Shown here: positions 16,719-25,048 of the stretch, piece by piece
How positions within the stretch are numbered: position 1 is the first letter of the stretch
How the letters are laid out: every line of letters starts with the position of its first letter
Assembly (NCBI GenBank): GCA_902573115.1
Contig: CACGIM010000011.1
Coordinates: 1-33,656, forward strand
DNA length: 33,656 nucleotides
Direction of reading: 5' to 3'
Source: an uncultured Candidatus Poseidoniales archaeon
GTDB lineage: Archaea > Thermoplasmatota > Poseidoniia > Poseidoniales > Thalassarchaeaceae
Notes under the pieces: generated by a model
Seen by the model: only the letters and a program-made list of their open reading frames with translations
Database searches by the model: none
Told to the model about the DNA's origin: nothing
Translations under genes and position numbers: made by a program

Positions 16719-16796
16719 GGGCCTGTAGGTTAGTTTGGCCTATACTTCGCGGCTGGGGGTCGCGCGACCCAGGTTCAAATCCTGGCAGGCCCACCA
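16719..16796 (+). tRNA. tRNA-Pro (anticodon GGG)
   Basis: Cloverleaf folds by eye: acceptor GGGCCTG (16719-16725) with CAGGCCC (16786-16792), discriminator A, and an encoded CCA (16794-16796). The anticodon stem CGCGG/TCGCG closes the loop CTGGGGG with T33 and anticodon GGG. The T arm is CCAGG-TTCAAAT-CCTGG. The D arm has the conserved A14, GG and A21. The variable loop is four bases. No intron is seen. It reads CCC/CCU proline codons and is probably cotranscribed with or just after rpoN. Confidence 0.93.
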
Positions 16797-16833
16797 CGGG
16801 CAGTTTCAAGGACATCGGCCCCTTTGGATTGAC

Positions 16834-18945
16834 ATGGCTCAGGGTGCTCCGTCGGTGCCCGGCTCCTCCCAGAGAATACAGTGGCTCGCAAAGGAGTTGG
16901 AGAAGCACTCAGAGCTATATTACAATCAAGCCAAACCAATCATCTCTGACTCAGAATTCGACTCAATAAGAGATGAGCTTAGACAACTCTCACCCAACCA
17001 CCCCCAGCTAAGTATTGTGGGCTCTGACCCTCCTCCTGGATCAAAAAAAGTTGACCATTTGTTCAGGATGATGAGCCTTGATAAAGCTACAACTGACCAG
17101 GAAGTAGCTCACTTCGTCTCCCAGACTACTGCAAATGGTCGAAGATTTGTATGTCAACCAAAGTTGGATGGGTCTGCCCTCTCCCTCGAGTATCGTAGAG
17201 GACGCTTGGTTACAGCAGCAACAAGAGGGAATGGTAAAAGGGGAGAGGATGTAACTTCTAACGCACGCAGAATGATCAACGTCCCTAATAGAATTCCTTG
17301 GGAGGGGGACTGTCATGTAAGGGGGGAGGTAGTCATGCCTCTCGAAATATTTGACAAGAAGTACTCAGACGTAGCCCCAAACCCAAGGAATCTCGCTGCC
17401 GGAGCCCTTCGTCAGAAATACCTAGACGTAGGGAAGGGGAGCCCTGAGGACCTAGTGTTCCTGGCATATGGGGTAGAATTCCCAACAGGCCAGGATCGCC
17501 ATCCAGATAGTCCAAAACCTCCCGATTTTAAACTAGACTCTGAGATCATAAGCTGGATCTCCGAGATGGGAATAGAAGTGGCGGGAGATACAGTTGTATC
17601 TGGACAGGACGACGAATCAGTGACGGAATCAATAATGCGTACAACAAGAAGTTGGTTCCAATCCAGAGACTCAGCAGATTGGGAGCTTGATGGTGTCGTC
17701 ATAAAGCTAGATCGTCTAGACAAGCGGGAACTTCTTGGTGAGACCGCCCATCACCCCAGATGGGCATTGGCGTGGAAGTTTCCTCCAGAAGAGGCAGTAA
17801 GTGTTCTGATGGAAGTCCATTGGCAGACCGGCAGAACGGGAAACGTTACCCCAGTATCTAGGGTAGCCCCAGTCGTAGTTTCAGGAGTGACTGTGGAGAA
17901 CACCACTCTCCATAATAGAGGAGAGGTCGAAAGATTAGGAATCAGGATTGGAGACAAAGTCAGGGTTGTCAGGAGGGGGGATGTCATCCCCAAGATCACA
18001 GCGGTTATAGGGCCAGCAAAAGAATCTGATTTGCGGGGAAGAACCCATGCAGATGGAACCCCATTCTCAGAACCTCTCCCTCATAGATCTTCAATATCGG
18101 CACCAGAGAATTGCCCAAGATGCTCTAATCATCTAATAGAAGATGGTGCATTTATCAGATGCACGAATTTAGATTGCCCGTCCAGACTAGAAAGGGCAAT
18201 TCTGTATTGGTGTAGAAAGCTAGGGATGGACGGAATAGGAGAAAAATTGGCCGAACAGCTTTGCTCAGCCGGACTCGTCAGGAGCCTTGGAGACCTATAT
18301 AGGCTTGAAAACAGGCGGGATGAGCTCATCTCGCTGGATAGAATGGCCGAGAAGTCCGCAAGCAATATCCTAGAGGAGCTTAGGTCTACTCGTTCAATGA
18401 CTCTCAGCACTTTCATCTCCGCTTTAGGGCTCCCACGAATAGGTCCCGAGATAGCTACTCTAGTATGTTCGGAAGTAAGGACTCTCGAGGAAATACTAGC
18501 CATGACCGAGGACATAGGGCCATCTATCGAAAGACTGGTATCAATAGACAGAATTGGGGATACAGTTGCTAGACTTTTACTCGATGGCATCTCAGAAAGG
18601 AAGGAGTCTATTTTGGATCTTTACCAAAAGGTCGACATTATCCAGGAGGAGTCGAAGGTCCAAGAAGGAAAACTCTCAGGATCGAGCTTTTGCATAACTG
18701 GGACTCTAAGCAGGCCTAGAAAAGAAATCTCCCTCTCCATAAAATCAGAAGGAGGCAAAGTGGTCTCATCAGTTTCAGGCAATCTAGACTTCCTAGTAGC
18801 AGGTGATTCCGCCGGCTCAAAGTTGGAGAAGGCAAGGCGCCTAGGTGTGAGGATAATCTCGGAGACCGACCTTGATGAGATACTGGGTGGTGCTATACTG
18901 GCAGAAATTCCGCCCGATAGGCAACCAACATTAGGGGATTTCTGA
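16834..18945 (+). CDS. ligA: NAD-dependent DNA ligase
   Basis: 703 aa from ATG at 16834. Seals nicks using NAD+. Domain order is complete: N-terminal Ia helices (LYYNQAKPIISDSEFD), nucleotidyltransferase domain with catalytic Lys110 in PKLDGSALSL, RGNGKRGEDVT, RGEVVM, LDGVVIKLD and AWKFPPEEA; the OB fold (TGNVTPVSRVAPVVVSGVTVENTTLHN); a four-cysteine zinc finger (Cys427, 430, 443, 448); helix-hairpin-helix repeats; and a C-terminal BRCT domain (about 612-690). An open frame back to 16735 overlaps tRNA-Pro and is rejected. Archaea normally use ATP-dependent ligase; a LigA here suggests bacterial origin, as for the known haloarchaeal LigN. Its stop abuts the convergent PAC2 gene. Confidence 0.96.
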   Translation: MAQGAPSVPGSSQRIQWLAKELEKHSELYYNQAKPIISDSEFDSIRDELRQLSPNHPQLSIVGSDPPPGSKKVDHLFRMMSLDKATTDQEVAHFVSQTTANGRRFVCQPKLDGSALSLEYRRGRLVTAATRGNGKRGEDVTSNARRMINVPNRIPWEGDCHVRGEVVMPLEIFDKKYSDVAPNPRNLAAGALRQKYLDVGKGSPEDLVFLAYGVEFPTGQDRHPDSPKPPDFKLDSEIISWISEMGIEVAGDTVVSGQDDESVTESIMRTTRSWFQSRDSADWELDGVVIKLDRLDKRELLGETAHHPRWALAWKFPPEEAVSVLMEVHWQTGRTGNVTPVSRVAPVVVSGVTVENTTLHNRGEVERLGIRIGDKVRVVRRGDVIPKITAVIGPAKESDLRGRTHADGTPFSEPLPHRSSISAPENCPRCSNHLIEDGAFIRCTNLDCPSRLERAILYWCRKLGMDGIGEKLAEQLCSAGLVRSLGDLYRLENRRDELISLDRMAEKSASNILEELRSTRSMTLSTFISALGLPRIGPEIATLVCSEVRTLEEILAMTEDIGPSIERLVSIDRIGDTVARLLLDGISERKESILDLYQKVDIIQEESKVQEGKLSGSSFCITGTLSRPRKEISLSIKSEGGKVVSSVSGNLDFLVAGDSAGSKLEKARRLGVRIISETDLDEILGGAILAEIPPDRQPTLGDF

Positions 18946-19749
18946 TTAACCGTACATCCCAGTATTTGTGCTCGCACTCTCTTGTGGTGGATTAAGGTGC
19001 AGGGACATCATATCCCTAATTTGACCCTCAATCCTCTGAGCTTCCTCTAGAAGAGGTTCCGGATCAAGATTTACCGCGGGAAGCAGCCCATCCATGCATC
19101 CTATTATCCTGGCAGCGGCCCTAGCATCCGGGATCACTCCTTGGCCGATCTCTCCATCCGATTCTGCAAGTATCGCTAAGGCATCAATCTCTCTTCTCCT
19201 ACATTCTCCCATCATGACCCCGGTCATGCCCCCAACCACTCCATGTTTCAGAAGAGGCACTCCGATGCTCTTGATCAGAACATGGCTCGAGTCTGTCGAC
19301 CCAATTCCCAACATGGAATCCATTCCTTCATCATCGTCGAAAATACTGTGACTGCTGTCGATTCCGTGGGCAAATGAATCGATCATAATTGTCGAACTTA
19401 CTCCTGATTTTACAATCCAGTCGATAAGGCTGGAAGAAAGAGGCAAGCTCAATTCTGAAGGAACTTGAATCTCAGAAGCGATAAGCACAACCTTGTCGCA
19501 CTTGTCCATATTGCATATTGGTTCACCTGCATAGAACCTAACTGGAGGCAGAGGCTTTCCATCCTGAACTAGGCATACGGGGGGTAGATTCGGATGACGG
19601 ACCCCACCCACAAGCTCCAACTCCAGCCTTTCTACCAAGAAATGTGCAACAATGCTACTTACGAATCCCACAGAGGGGAAGCAGCTTACCAAAAGTGCCC
19701 CTGATGAGTTGACCTCGTCCCCAATGTCAATCGTAGGCCCCTCCGCCAT
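18946..19749 (-). CDS. PAC2 family proteasome assembly chaperone-like protein with C-terminal HbYX motif
   Basis: 267 aa from ATG at 19749 (a GTG at 19764 would add five). PAC2 proteins include eukaryotic Pba1/Pba2 and archaeal PbaA/PbaB, which dock on the alpha ring of the 20S proteasome. Matching features: LLVSCFPSVGFVSSIVAHFL near the start, VRHPNLPPVCLVQDGKPLPPVRFYAGEPI, VLIASEIQVPSE, then the late GVVGGMTGVMMGECRRREIDALAILAES and PDARAAARII segments. The last residues are Met-Tyr-Gly, a fit to the hydrophobic-Tyr-X docking motif. A paralogue lies at 26810-27577. It is convergent with ligA without a gap and divergent from the nuclease gene. Confidence 0.88.
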   Translation of the reverse strand: MAEGPTIDIGDEVNSSGALLVSCFPSVGFVSSIVAHFLVERLELELVGGVRHPNLPPVCLVQDGKPLPPVRFYAGEPICNMDKCDKVVLIASEIQVPSELSLPLSSSLIDWIVKSGVSSTIMIDSFAHGIDSSHSIFDDDEGMDSMLGIGSTDSSHVLIKSIGVPLLKHGVVGGMTGVMMGECRRREIDALAILAESDGEIGQGVIPDARAAARIIGCMDGLLPAVNLDPEPLLEEAQRIEGQIRDMMSLHLNPPQESASTNTGMYG

Positions 19750-19780
19750 GGTGCTAGTATCCACTCAATGGTGTTAATCG

Positions 19781-20974
19781 TTGTCACTCATCCGCATCTA
19801 CAGAGGCAGGAGGGATTTGGAGATAGAACACGTTGCCCAATCCCACCAGCTATCTCCTTCTTCTTGGAACAGATATGAGGAGTGCCCAAGAAAGTATTGG
19901 CTTTCCAGACAAAGGTTGCCTAGGAAGGCTAACATGGCTGCCTCAGTTGGTACCGTAGTCCACAACTCTGTCGAGGATCTATGCAACCTCGACCTTCAAA
20001 CAATGAGTGAGGGAGAGTCCGACTGGCTTCCTGGTATGGCCAAGGATGTACTTGACGGGCATTGGAGGGCAGAGAAGCAGAAATTCAACAACACTCCTAG
20101 GCATCCTAGATGGAAACCTGAACAGATTAAGAAGGCACAAGATGGACTGATTGGTGCCCTTAACATACTACTTGCAAAGGCAAGGATGCCTCAATCGTCT
20201 CTTTCAGAGGTTGAAGTCGGGACATGGAGAAAGGTACAGGGAATTGTATTGGGAAACGAGGACACCTTGGTTTCGGAATGTGGGAAATTGATGGGTAGGC
20301 TGGATCTGCTGATTAAGGACCAGAAAGCCGGAGAAGCAGAAGCGTGGATTGTTGCGGATTTGAAAACCGGAAAGCCTCCAGAGAGAGAACTAAATGAAAA
20401 AGTTAACAGGCAACTAAGGCTATACAGGGATCTGATTATACAGAAAAATACAGACCACCCCCCGATTCATGCGGAGGGATGGTACTCCGCTAATCAGACT
20501 GTCCATAGGGCAAAGGGCCCCTCTATTCTTCAGGAGGCCTATGACGCATGGGAGAGGATGAGACCCTCTAGGGAGCCCCTTCCAGCTACTCCTAGTGAAA
20601 TGGCATGCTCATTCTGTGAGTGGAAGGCTTGGTGCCCCTCTTGGTGGGTAGCAATGAAGGATGGTGATCTTGCACCGGGTGGTATGTTCAGAGATGAGGT
20701 TGTAAAATTAGTTAGATTTGACCGGGAGTCTGGAGCGGCGTTATTCGAGAGGGCACCACCAGTCGGGGTAGATGGGGATGTCGCGGGTTCGGAACATAGG
20801 TTCGGAGCAATCCTGAAGGGTCATGCATTAGAAAAAATGAGGGAATTAGAGCCTGTGGATAGTAATACAGTCCTATATCTCGGCAGCGCAAGGTTAGATG
20901 GAAAGATAATGCATCTGGGGGACTGGTCGGAAATCCTGCTATGGGAACCACTACTAAACTCACTGATGGATTGA
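19781..20974 (+). CDS. PD-(D/E)XK nuclease of the RecB/Cas4 type with probable Fe-S cluster
   Basis: 397 aa from TTG at 19781; an in-frame stop at 19775 and the lack of an early ATG leave a TTG as the likely start. The nuclease core is clear: QLSPSSWNRYEECPRKYWL, GRLD with Asp175, ADLKTG with Asp193 and Lys195, then Gln211-LRL-Tyr215 (QxxxY). Cys35 plus Cys276, Cys279 and Cys285 give the one-plus-three arrangement that binds a 4Fe-4S cluster in AddB, Dna2 and Cas4. No helicase is fused, and no cas genes are nearby, so a repair or recombination role is more likely than CRISPR adaptation. Its end overlaps the convergent exonuclease by 15 bases. Confidence 0.87.
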   Translation: MSLIRIYRGRRDLEIEHVAQSHQLSPSSWNRYEECPRKYWLSRQRLPRKANMAASVGTVVHNSVEDLCNLDLQTMSEGESDWLPGMAKDVLDGHWRAEKQKFNNTPRHPRWKPEQIKKAQDGLIGALNILLAKARMPQSSLSEVEVGTWRKVQGIVLGNEDTLVSECGKLMGRLDLLIKDQKAGEAEAWIVADLKTGKPPERELNEKVNRQLRLYRDLIIQKNTDHPPIHAEGWYSANQTVHRAKGPSILQEAYDAWERMRPSREPLPATPSEMACSFCEWKAWCPSWWVAMKDGDLAPGGMFRDEVVKLVRFDRESGAALFERAPPVGVDGDVAGSEHRFGAILKGHALEKMRELEPVDSNTVLYLGSARLDGKIMHLGDWSEILLWEPLLNSLMD

Positions 20975-21565
20975 TTCGAGGAATTCTTCAACGCTGCTTT
21001 GAAACATTTCTGGATTATTAGCCATGATTCTCCAGAGAAGGAGCAGACTTGCTCCGGCATCCGCATCAGCACTATGCGATCTTTCCAGTCTAATTCCGTA
21101 CCTTTCGCATAATGAACCTAGTTTGTGGGGGCGAGTCAATCTGAGTTTCCTAGCCAATATAAGTGTGTCAATGATTGCATATGGGGCAGGAGGCTCCACC
21201 CCAAACCTAGCACACTCGACCTCGATGAATCTCCAATCGAAGGCAATCACATTATGGCCGACGATAATAGCTCCTTCGGCCATTTCTCTGAAGCTATTGA
21301 TATGGTCGCCAAAATCCGATTCGCTTGCAACATCGTTGCTGGAGATCCCATGAACATGGGTAGACTCTGTAGGTATACTAACTCCAGGATTAACTAGGGA
21401 CTGAAGACTCAGATGAGTTCCGTCAGCATCACTTCCCACCAATGCGTATTGAACGATCCTGTCAAATCTTGGGTTGAATCCTGTAGTCTCGAGATCGAGA
21501 CCTAATACTCTGAATCCCTCAAGCATTCTAGGAGCCACGCATGCACTCCTATCGGGACCGTCCAT
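20960..21565 (-). CDS. DEDDh 3'-5' exonuclease (DnaQ/RNase T-like)
   Basis: 201 aa from ATG at 21565; an inner ATG at 21526 directly before the first motif is an equally good start. The catalytic residues are present: Asp24 and Glu26 in GLDLETTGF, THVHGIS, GHNVIAFDWRF for the third acid, and SHSADADAG with the His and last Asp of the DEDDh set. Stand-alone members proofread DNA synthesis or trim DNA/RNA 3' ends. It neighbours a RecB-like nuclease and ligA, suggesting DNA repair. It is divergent from the PKD lipoprotein. Confidence 0.9.
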   Translation of the reverse strand: MDGPDRSACVAPRMLEGFRVLGLDLETTGFNPRFDRIVQYALVGSDADGTHLSLQSLVNPGVSIPTESTHVHGISSNDVASESDFGDHINSFREMAEGAIIVGHNVIAFDWRFIEVECARFGVEPPAPYAIIDTLILARKLRLTRPHKLGSLCERYGIRLERSHSADADAGASLLLLWRIMANNPEMFQSSVEEFLESIHQ

Positions 21566-21638
21566 GAACTATCGCAATTGGCATCTCAACCCTAGGAAGG
21601 CCCAACACTCCTATGAGGGACGGACGGCTGCTAGAACC

Positions 21639-22808
21639 ATGGAGTCTAGCGCCACTACCACAAGTATGCTTATTTCACTCTTGATAATATCATGTTCACT
21701 CTCGGGCTGCGGGGGAATAGGTCCTGGTAGTCCAAATGCTAACCTCACCTCGGATCAAACTACTGTAAATGCAGGCGAGTCGGTTAATTTTGATGCACGG
21801 GCATCAACCACTCCGGACCCCACGATCATCGATGAGTTCAGATGGAACTTTGGAGATGGGGAAATAAAAACAACCAAACAGGGAGTAATCAGTCACACAT
21901 TCCAAGCCTCGGGTACCTTCGAGGTCACTGTAGAGGTATTCAACGACGAAGGTACGTCAGACGCTGCAAGCATCAGCATCTTCGTGAATGCTCTTCCTGA
22001 GATTATACTAAATTTACCTGATTTCGTAAAGACCGGACAAGAGGCAAGACTTGATGCCAGCGAATCCTTCGATCCGGAAGGAGGCGGGATACAGGTCACT
22101 TGGGATTACGATGTAAACACGGACTCCGATGGTGATAGCGACCCCCTAAACGACGCGGACGCAATCGGGTTAATCACCAAGCTAACCACGACTGAGGCAC
22201 GAAACGTGACTGGTGCCGTGACCGTGACTGATGATACCGGTGCATCAAACACAACCTCTTGGACACTAAGAGTCATCTCCCGCTCATTCAGAGTTGTCTG
22301 GGAAGAGGCCTATGTGGACTATGACTGGTCAGGTTACCTCGATCAGGGCGCAACCCATGAAATACAGTTCCAACCTGGCGATGGAGCGAGATTGATTGAG
22401 TTTAGAGCAACATTGTCCCTATCGCGAGACATACTTCCAATTACATGGCCCGAAGATAATTTCACTCTTGAGGTTGATCTGCCCTCATCTGGATGGTCAT
22501 ACAGCGTAATCACCAATCAAGATAACATCACAGAGAACTCATCAGCTACAATCGAGAGAAACGAAATGAATCCCCTACCAGAGTCCGGATATACGATATA
22601 TTCAGACTCCAAAGAAGCCGTTATTGAGAATCTCTTGAGCGATCCTGATGGGAGGTTTGGGCAAGGTACATGGGCCTTTGAAATCACAGCGCTGGAGTGT
22701 GATCCAGACACTCCAATAGACGGTGTGGACCCTGACCAAGGGAACGATTGGACATTGGAAGCCAACTTCCTCGTACTGATCCTCAGAGTAAGTGAGATTA
22801 GTGTCTGA
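21639..22808 (+). CDS. PKD-domain lipoprotein
   Basis: 389 aa from ATG at 21639. The N-terminus MESSATTTSM followed by LISLLIISCSLSGC is a lipoprotein signal with lipobox LSGC, Cys24. Two PKD-type Ig domains follow: one with EFRWNFGDGE and SGTFEVTVEVFNDEGTSD, the other starting VKTGQEARLDASESFDPEGGG, with an aspartate-rich VNTDSDGDSDPLNDADA loop that may bind calcium. The last 150 residues are beta-rich and not recognised. A longer open frame to 21474 overlaps the divergent exonuclease and would bury the signal sequence, so it is rejected. Likely an extracellular carbohydrate- or protein-binding surface protein. Confidence 0.8.
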   Translation: MESSATTTSMLISLLIISCSLSGCGGIGPGSPNANLTSDQTTVNAGESVNFDARASTTPDPTIIDEFRWNFGDGEIKTTKQGVISHTFQASGTFEVTVEVFNDEGTSDAASISIFVNALPEIILNLPDFVKTGQEARLDASESFDPEGGGIQVTWDYDVNTDSDGDSDPLNDADAIGLITKLTTTEARNVTGAVTVTDDTGASNTTSWTLRVISRSFRVVWEEAYVDYDWSGYLDQGATHEIQFQPGDGARLIEFRATLSLSRDILPITWPEDNFTLEVDLPSSGWSYSVITNQDNITENSSATIERNEMNPLPESGYTIYSDSKEAVIENLLSDPDGRFGQGTWAFEITALECDPDTPIDGVDPDQGNDWTLEANFLVLILRVSEISV

Positions 22809-22859
22809 AAACAGATTGCCCGAGCGAAGGCCTTTGAACTACTGGACCCTGCCGTTGAC

Positions 22860-23210
22860 ATGGTAAAGTCGATGCAGATAACTAAGGCCTCGATAAGAGG
22901 GCGCTTGGTGATAGATCTAGAGGCGAGTATGTCCGACCCACAGGATCACGATTTCTCCCCTAGAGCCAATATCGAGGACAGCATCTTGCACATTTCCAAT
23001 GAGGGGGATGAGGCATCCACATCATTCGAACTTGACTCTGAGCAGATCTCCGTCGCAGAACGTGACAGAATGATAGAAATGAGGGTTAAATTCAGCGTTG
23101 AGGGCATGCACGGAGTACTAACCCACAAAACTCCAATGCCGATGACGGGTCCTAACGCCAAGAAATTAGCAGAGCCTAGGTGGAAGACCCTACTTCCACT
23201 CTCGATGTGA
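22860..23210 (+). CDS. Small protein of unknown function
   Basis: 116 aa, from ATG at 22860 with another ATG at 22872. Soluble, alternating beta-strand pattern (ASIRGRLVIDLEASM, DSILHISNEGDEASTSFEL, EMRVKFSVEGMHGVLTH), no membrane helix or signal. No family recognised. It follows the lipoprotein after 51 bases on the same strand and precedes tRNA-Arg. Coding status is inferred from length, placement and absence of a competing frame; confidence is moderate. Confidence 0.55.
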   Translation: MVKSMQITKASIRGRLVIDLEASMSDPQDHDFSPRANIEDSILHISNEGDEASTSFELDSEQISVAERDRMIEMRVKFSVEGMHGVLTHKTPMPMTGPNAKKLAEPRWKTLLPLSM

Positions 23211-23232
23211 TATGAGGTCACCGTCGGGATTA

Positions 23233-23248
23233 AGCCCGAGCTTGGGCT
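23233..23248. repeat. Near-perfect palindrome before tRNA-Arg
   Basis: AGCCCGAGCTTGGGCT is a 16-base palindrome with one mismatched pair (G-T), ending 12 bases before the tRNA. As RNA it gives a five-pair hairpin with an added G-U. It could end the transcript of the upstream small gene or be a tRNA leader element. Confidence 0.4.
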
Positions 23249-23260
23249 GCAACGGCTACT

Positions 23261-23337
23261 GGACCCATAGTGTAGCCTGGATATCACATGAGCTTGCGGA
23301 GCTCGTAACCCGTGTTCAAATCGCGGTGGGTCCGCCA
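23261..23337 (+). tRNA. tRNA-Arg (anticodon GCG)
   Basis: Acceptor GGACCCA (23261-23267) pairs with TGGGTCC (23327-23333); discriminator G; encoded CCA (23335-23337). D stem GTG/CAC with A14, GG and A21. The anticodon stem TGAGC/GCTCG closes the loop TTGCGGA, with T33 and anticodon GCG, reading CGC/CGU. The T arm is CCGTG-TTCAAAT-CGCGG with one T-G pair. Variable loop of four bases, no intron. It lies 43 bases before the binding-protein gene. Confidence 0.93.
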
Positions 23338-23380
23338 ATAAAGAATCCGGGAATAGCTCCATTAGTGCGATGCCAGATGA

Positions 23381-24994
23381 ATGAACATGGAGAGAGCAAT
23401 CCCAATTTCGATGATAATGACTCTGTGCCTCGCCTCCTTTGCCGGATGCACGGGTGATGACGCCAATCTAGAGGAGACAATTAGTGAACTAGAACAACAG
23501 GCATTGGCCGACGAAGAAGCACGAGCTAATCTTAACGCAACCATAGCTTCGATGGAGGCAACCATAGCTCAGCTAAACACTGATATAACCACCCTCCATA
23601 CCCAAATCACAGAGCTTGACTCACAGATTTCCGACTACGATTCTCAGGTTAGCCTACTAAACCAGCAGAACATCACCAAGGACCTTCAAATCGATCTAAT
23701 CCTAGCCCAGTTATCAGTCCTTAACTCAACGAAGGCGACTCTGGAAAGTCAAGTTTCAGCCCTAGAAAGCGAAAAGTCCGAATTACAGATCGAGGTTTCC
23801 TCCCTCACCGCCGCGAATCAGATTTCATCATCGAAACTCTTGGATCTCCAAGATTTGGCGTCAGAGCTAAACGCGACCATAGAGCAATTACAGAATACCA
23901 TTTCAGAGATGGAAAGCGAAGACTCATCGGGAAATCCCACAAGCACCTTGGACACCATAATCTCCAGAGGGTGGATGAAGTGCGGCGTGAAGGAGTCCCA
24001 GTACGGAATGGGATACCTAGACTCGGCCACTGGTGTGCGCTCGGGACTGGACATCTCCTACTGCCGTGCGGTGGCAGCAGCTATCGGACTGGACCCAGAT
24101 ACCGACGTTGAGTACGTCCTAGCGTCTGGATCGGATCGGTTTCAGATGCTGGCATCCGGCACAATCGACGTTCTGATCAGGACCACGACATGGACCGCCT
24201 CCAGGGACGCCAATCTGGATGCGGATTACGCAGGCGTGAACTTCTACGATGGCCAGGGTATGATGGTCAGAAGCGATGCATATGCATATGGAAACGGCTC
24301 ACTGCACCAACTTGAAAACGCCAACATCTGCGTGGGGGTAGGGACCACTTCTGAAGGCAACCTGCTTGGTTGGTTCGAAACCCATGGCATAACCATCTAC
24401 CCTATCGCAGTAAATGATGTGTGGGAAGCCCAACAGAAGTTCAGGGATGGTGAATGCGATGCATGGACTGGTGACACGTCAGCATTGGTCGCGACTAAGT
24501 GGCAGATGGATAATGACGAGGACTGGGCAGACTCCGACACCCACAGTGAAGTTTGGATTGGAGCAGAGCAGATGTCCAAGGAGCCGCTGGCGGCTGTGAC
24601 CAGGGACTATGACTCAGAGTGGAACGAAATCGTGTCATGGGTCTGGTATGGGATGATCACCGCCGAGGAGTTGGGCGTCACCTCTGAAAACTATGGCACC
24701 ATAGACTACTCATGCAACTCGGGAGATTCCAATTACAACATATGGCTTTGCAGGCTTCTTACCCAAAACTTTGGTCTTGGAACCACAGATAACCCACTAC
24801 CTGGAACTTGGATGGAGGACGTCCTAGCGACTGCAGGCAACTACGGTGAGGCATACGACGACGCCTTCTGCGCTGGAGATTACGATGGTCACAGCGGTTC
24901 CGTGGCCATGAACGACTGCCTGATCTCCCGCGCTGGAACCCTAAACGCCCTCGTCTCAGAGGGTGGTATCCAGTACGCCCCCTCCATGCGCTAG
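23381..24994 (+). CDS. Amino-acid ABC transporter substrate-binding lipoprotein with coiled-coil stalk
   Basis: 537 aa. The signal MNMERAIPIS then MIMTLCLASFAGC is a lipoprotein signal with lipobox FAGC (Cys23). Residues about 29-180 are a long heptad-rich coiled coil (for example SQVSALESEKSELQIEV, and Leu/Ile every 3-4 residues with NxT sequons). The remainder is a family 3 solute-binding protein closest to AapJ/general L-amino acid binders: SRGWMKCGV, SGLDISYCRAVAAAIG, DRFQMLASGTIDVLIRTTTWTASRD, AGVNFYDGQGMMVR, ISKEPL-like MSKEPLAAVTRD and AEELGVTSEN. No permease or ATPase gene is in the window, so its transporter is encoded elsewhere. The stalk is not part of the usual family. Confidence 0.92.
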   Translation: MNMERAIPISMIMTLCLASFAGCTGDDANLEETISELEQQALADEEARANLNATIASMEATIAQLNTDITTLHTQITELDSQISDYDSQVSLLNQQNITKDLQIDLILAQLSVLNSTKATLESQVSALESEKSELQIEVSSLTAANQISSSKLLDLQDLASELNATIEQLQNTISEMESEDSSGNPTSTLDTIISRGWMKCGVKESQYGMGYLDSATGVRSGLDISYCRAVAAAIGLDPDTDVEYVLASGSDRFQMLASGTIDVLIRTTTWTASRDANLDADYAGVNFYDGQGMMVRSDAYAYGNGSLHQLENANICVGVGTTSEGNLLGWFETHGITIYPIAVNDVWEAQQKFRDGECDAWTGDTSALVATKWQMDNDEDWADSDTHSEVWIGAEQMSKEPLAAVTRDYDSEWNEIVSWVWYGMITAEELGVTSENYGTIDYSCNSGDSNYNIWLCRLLTQNFGLGTTDNPLPGTWMEDVLATAGNYGEAYDDAFCAGDYDGHSGSVAMNDCLISRAGTLNALVSEGGIQYAPSMR

Positions 24995-25048
24995 GGACTA
25001 GCTAAGCCTAACTAAAGCCAGCTCAAGTAGCCGTCGCTCGAAATATAA

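Noticed and set aside
16710-16723. GGCCC-AATG-GGGCC hairpin overlapping the 5' end of tRNA-Pro
   Set aside because: It is short and competes with the acceptor stem; probably chance given the G/C-rich acceptor sequence.
16735-16833. N-terminal extension of LigA to 16735
   Set aside because: It would translate most of the tRNA-Pro gene, and the 33 residues have no LigA counterpart.
19781-20974. Cas4 of a CRISPR system
   Set aside because: Despite the PD-(D/E)XK core and four cysteines, no cas1/cas2 or repeat array is present and the protein is about twice the size of typical Cas4.
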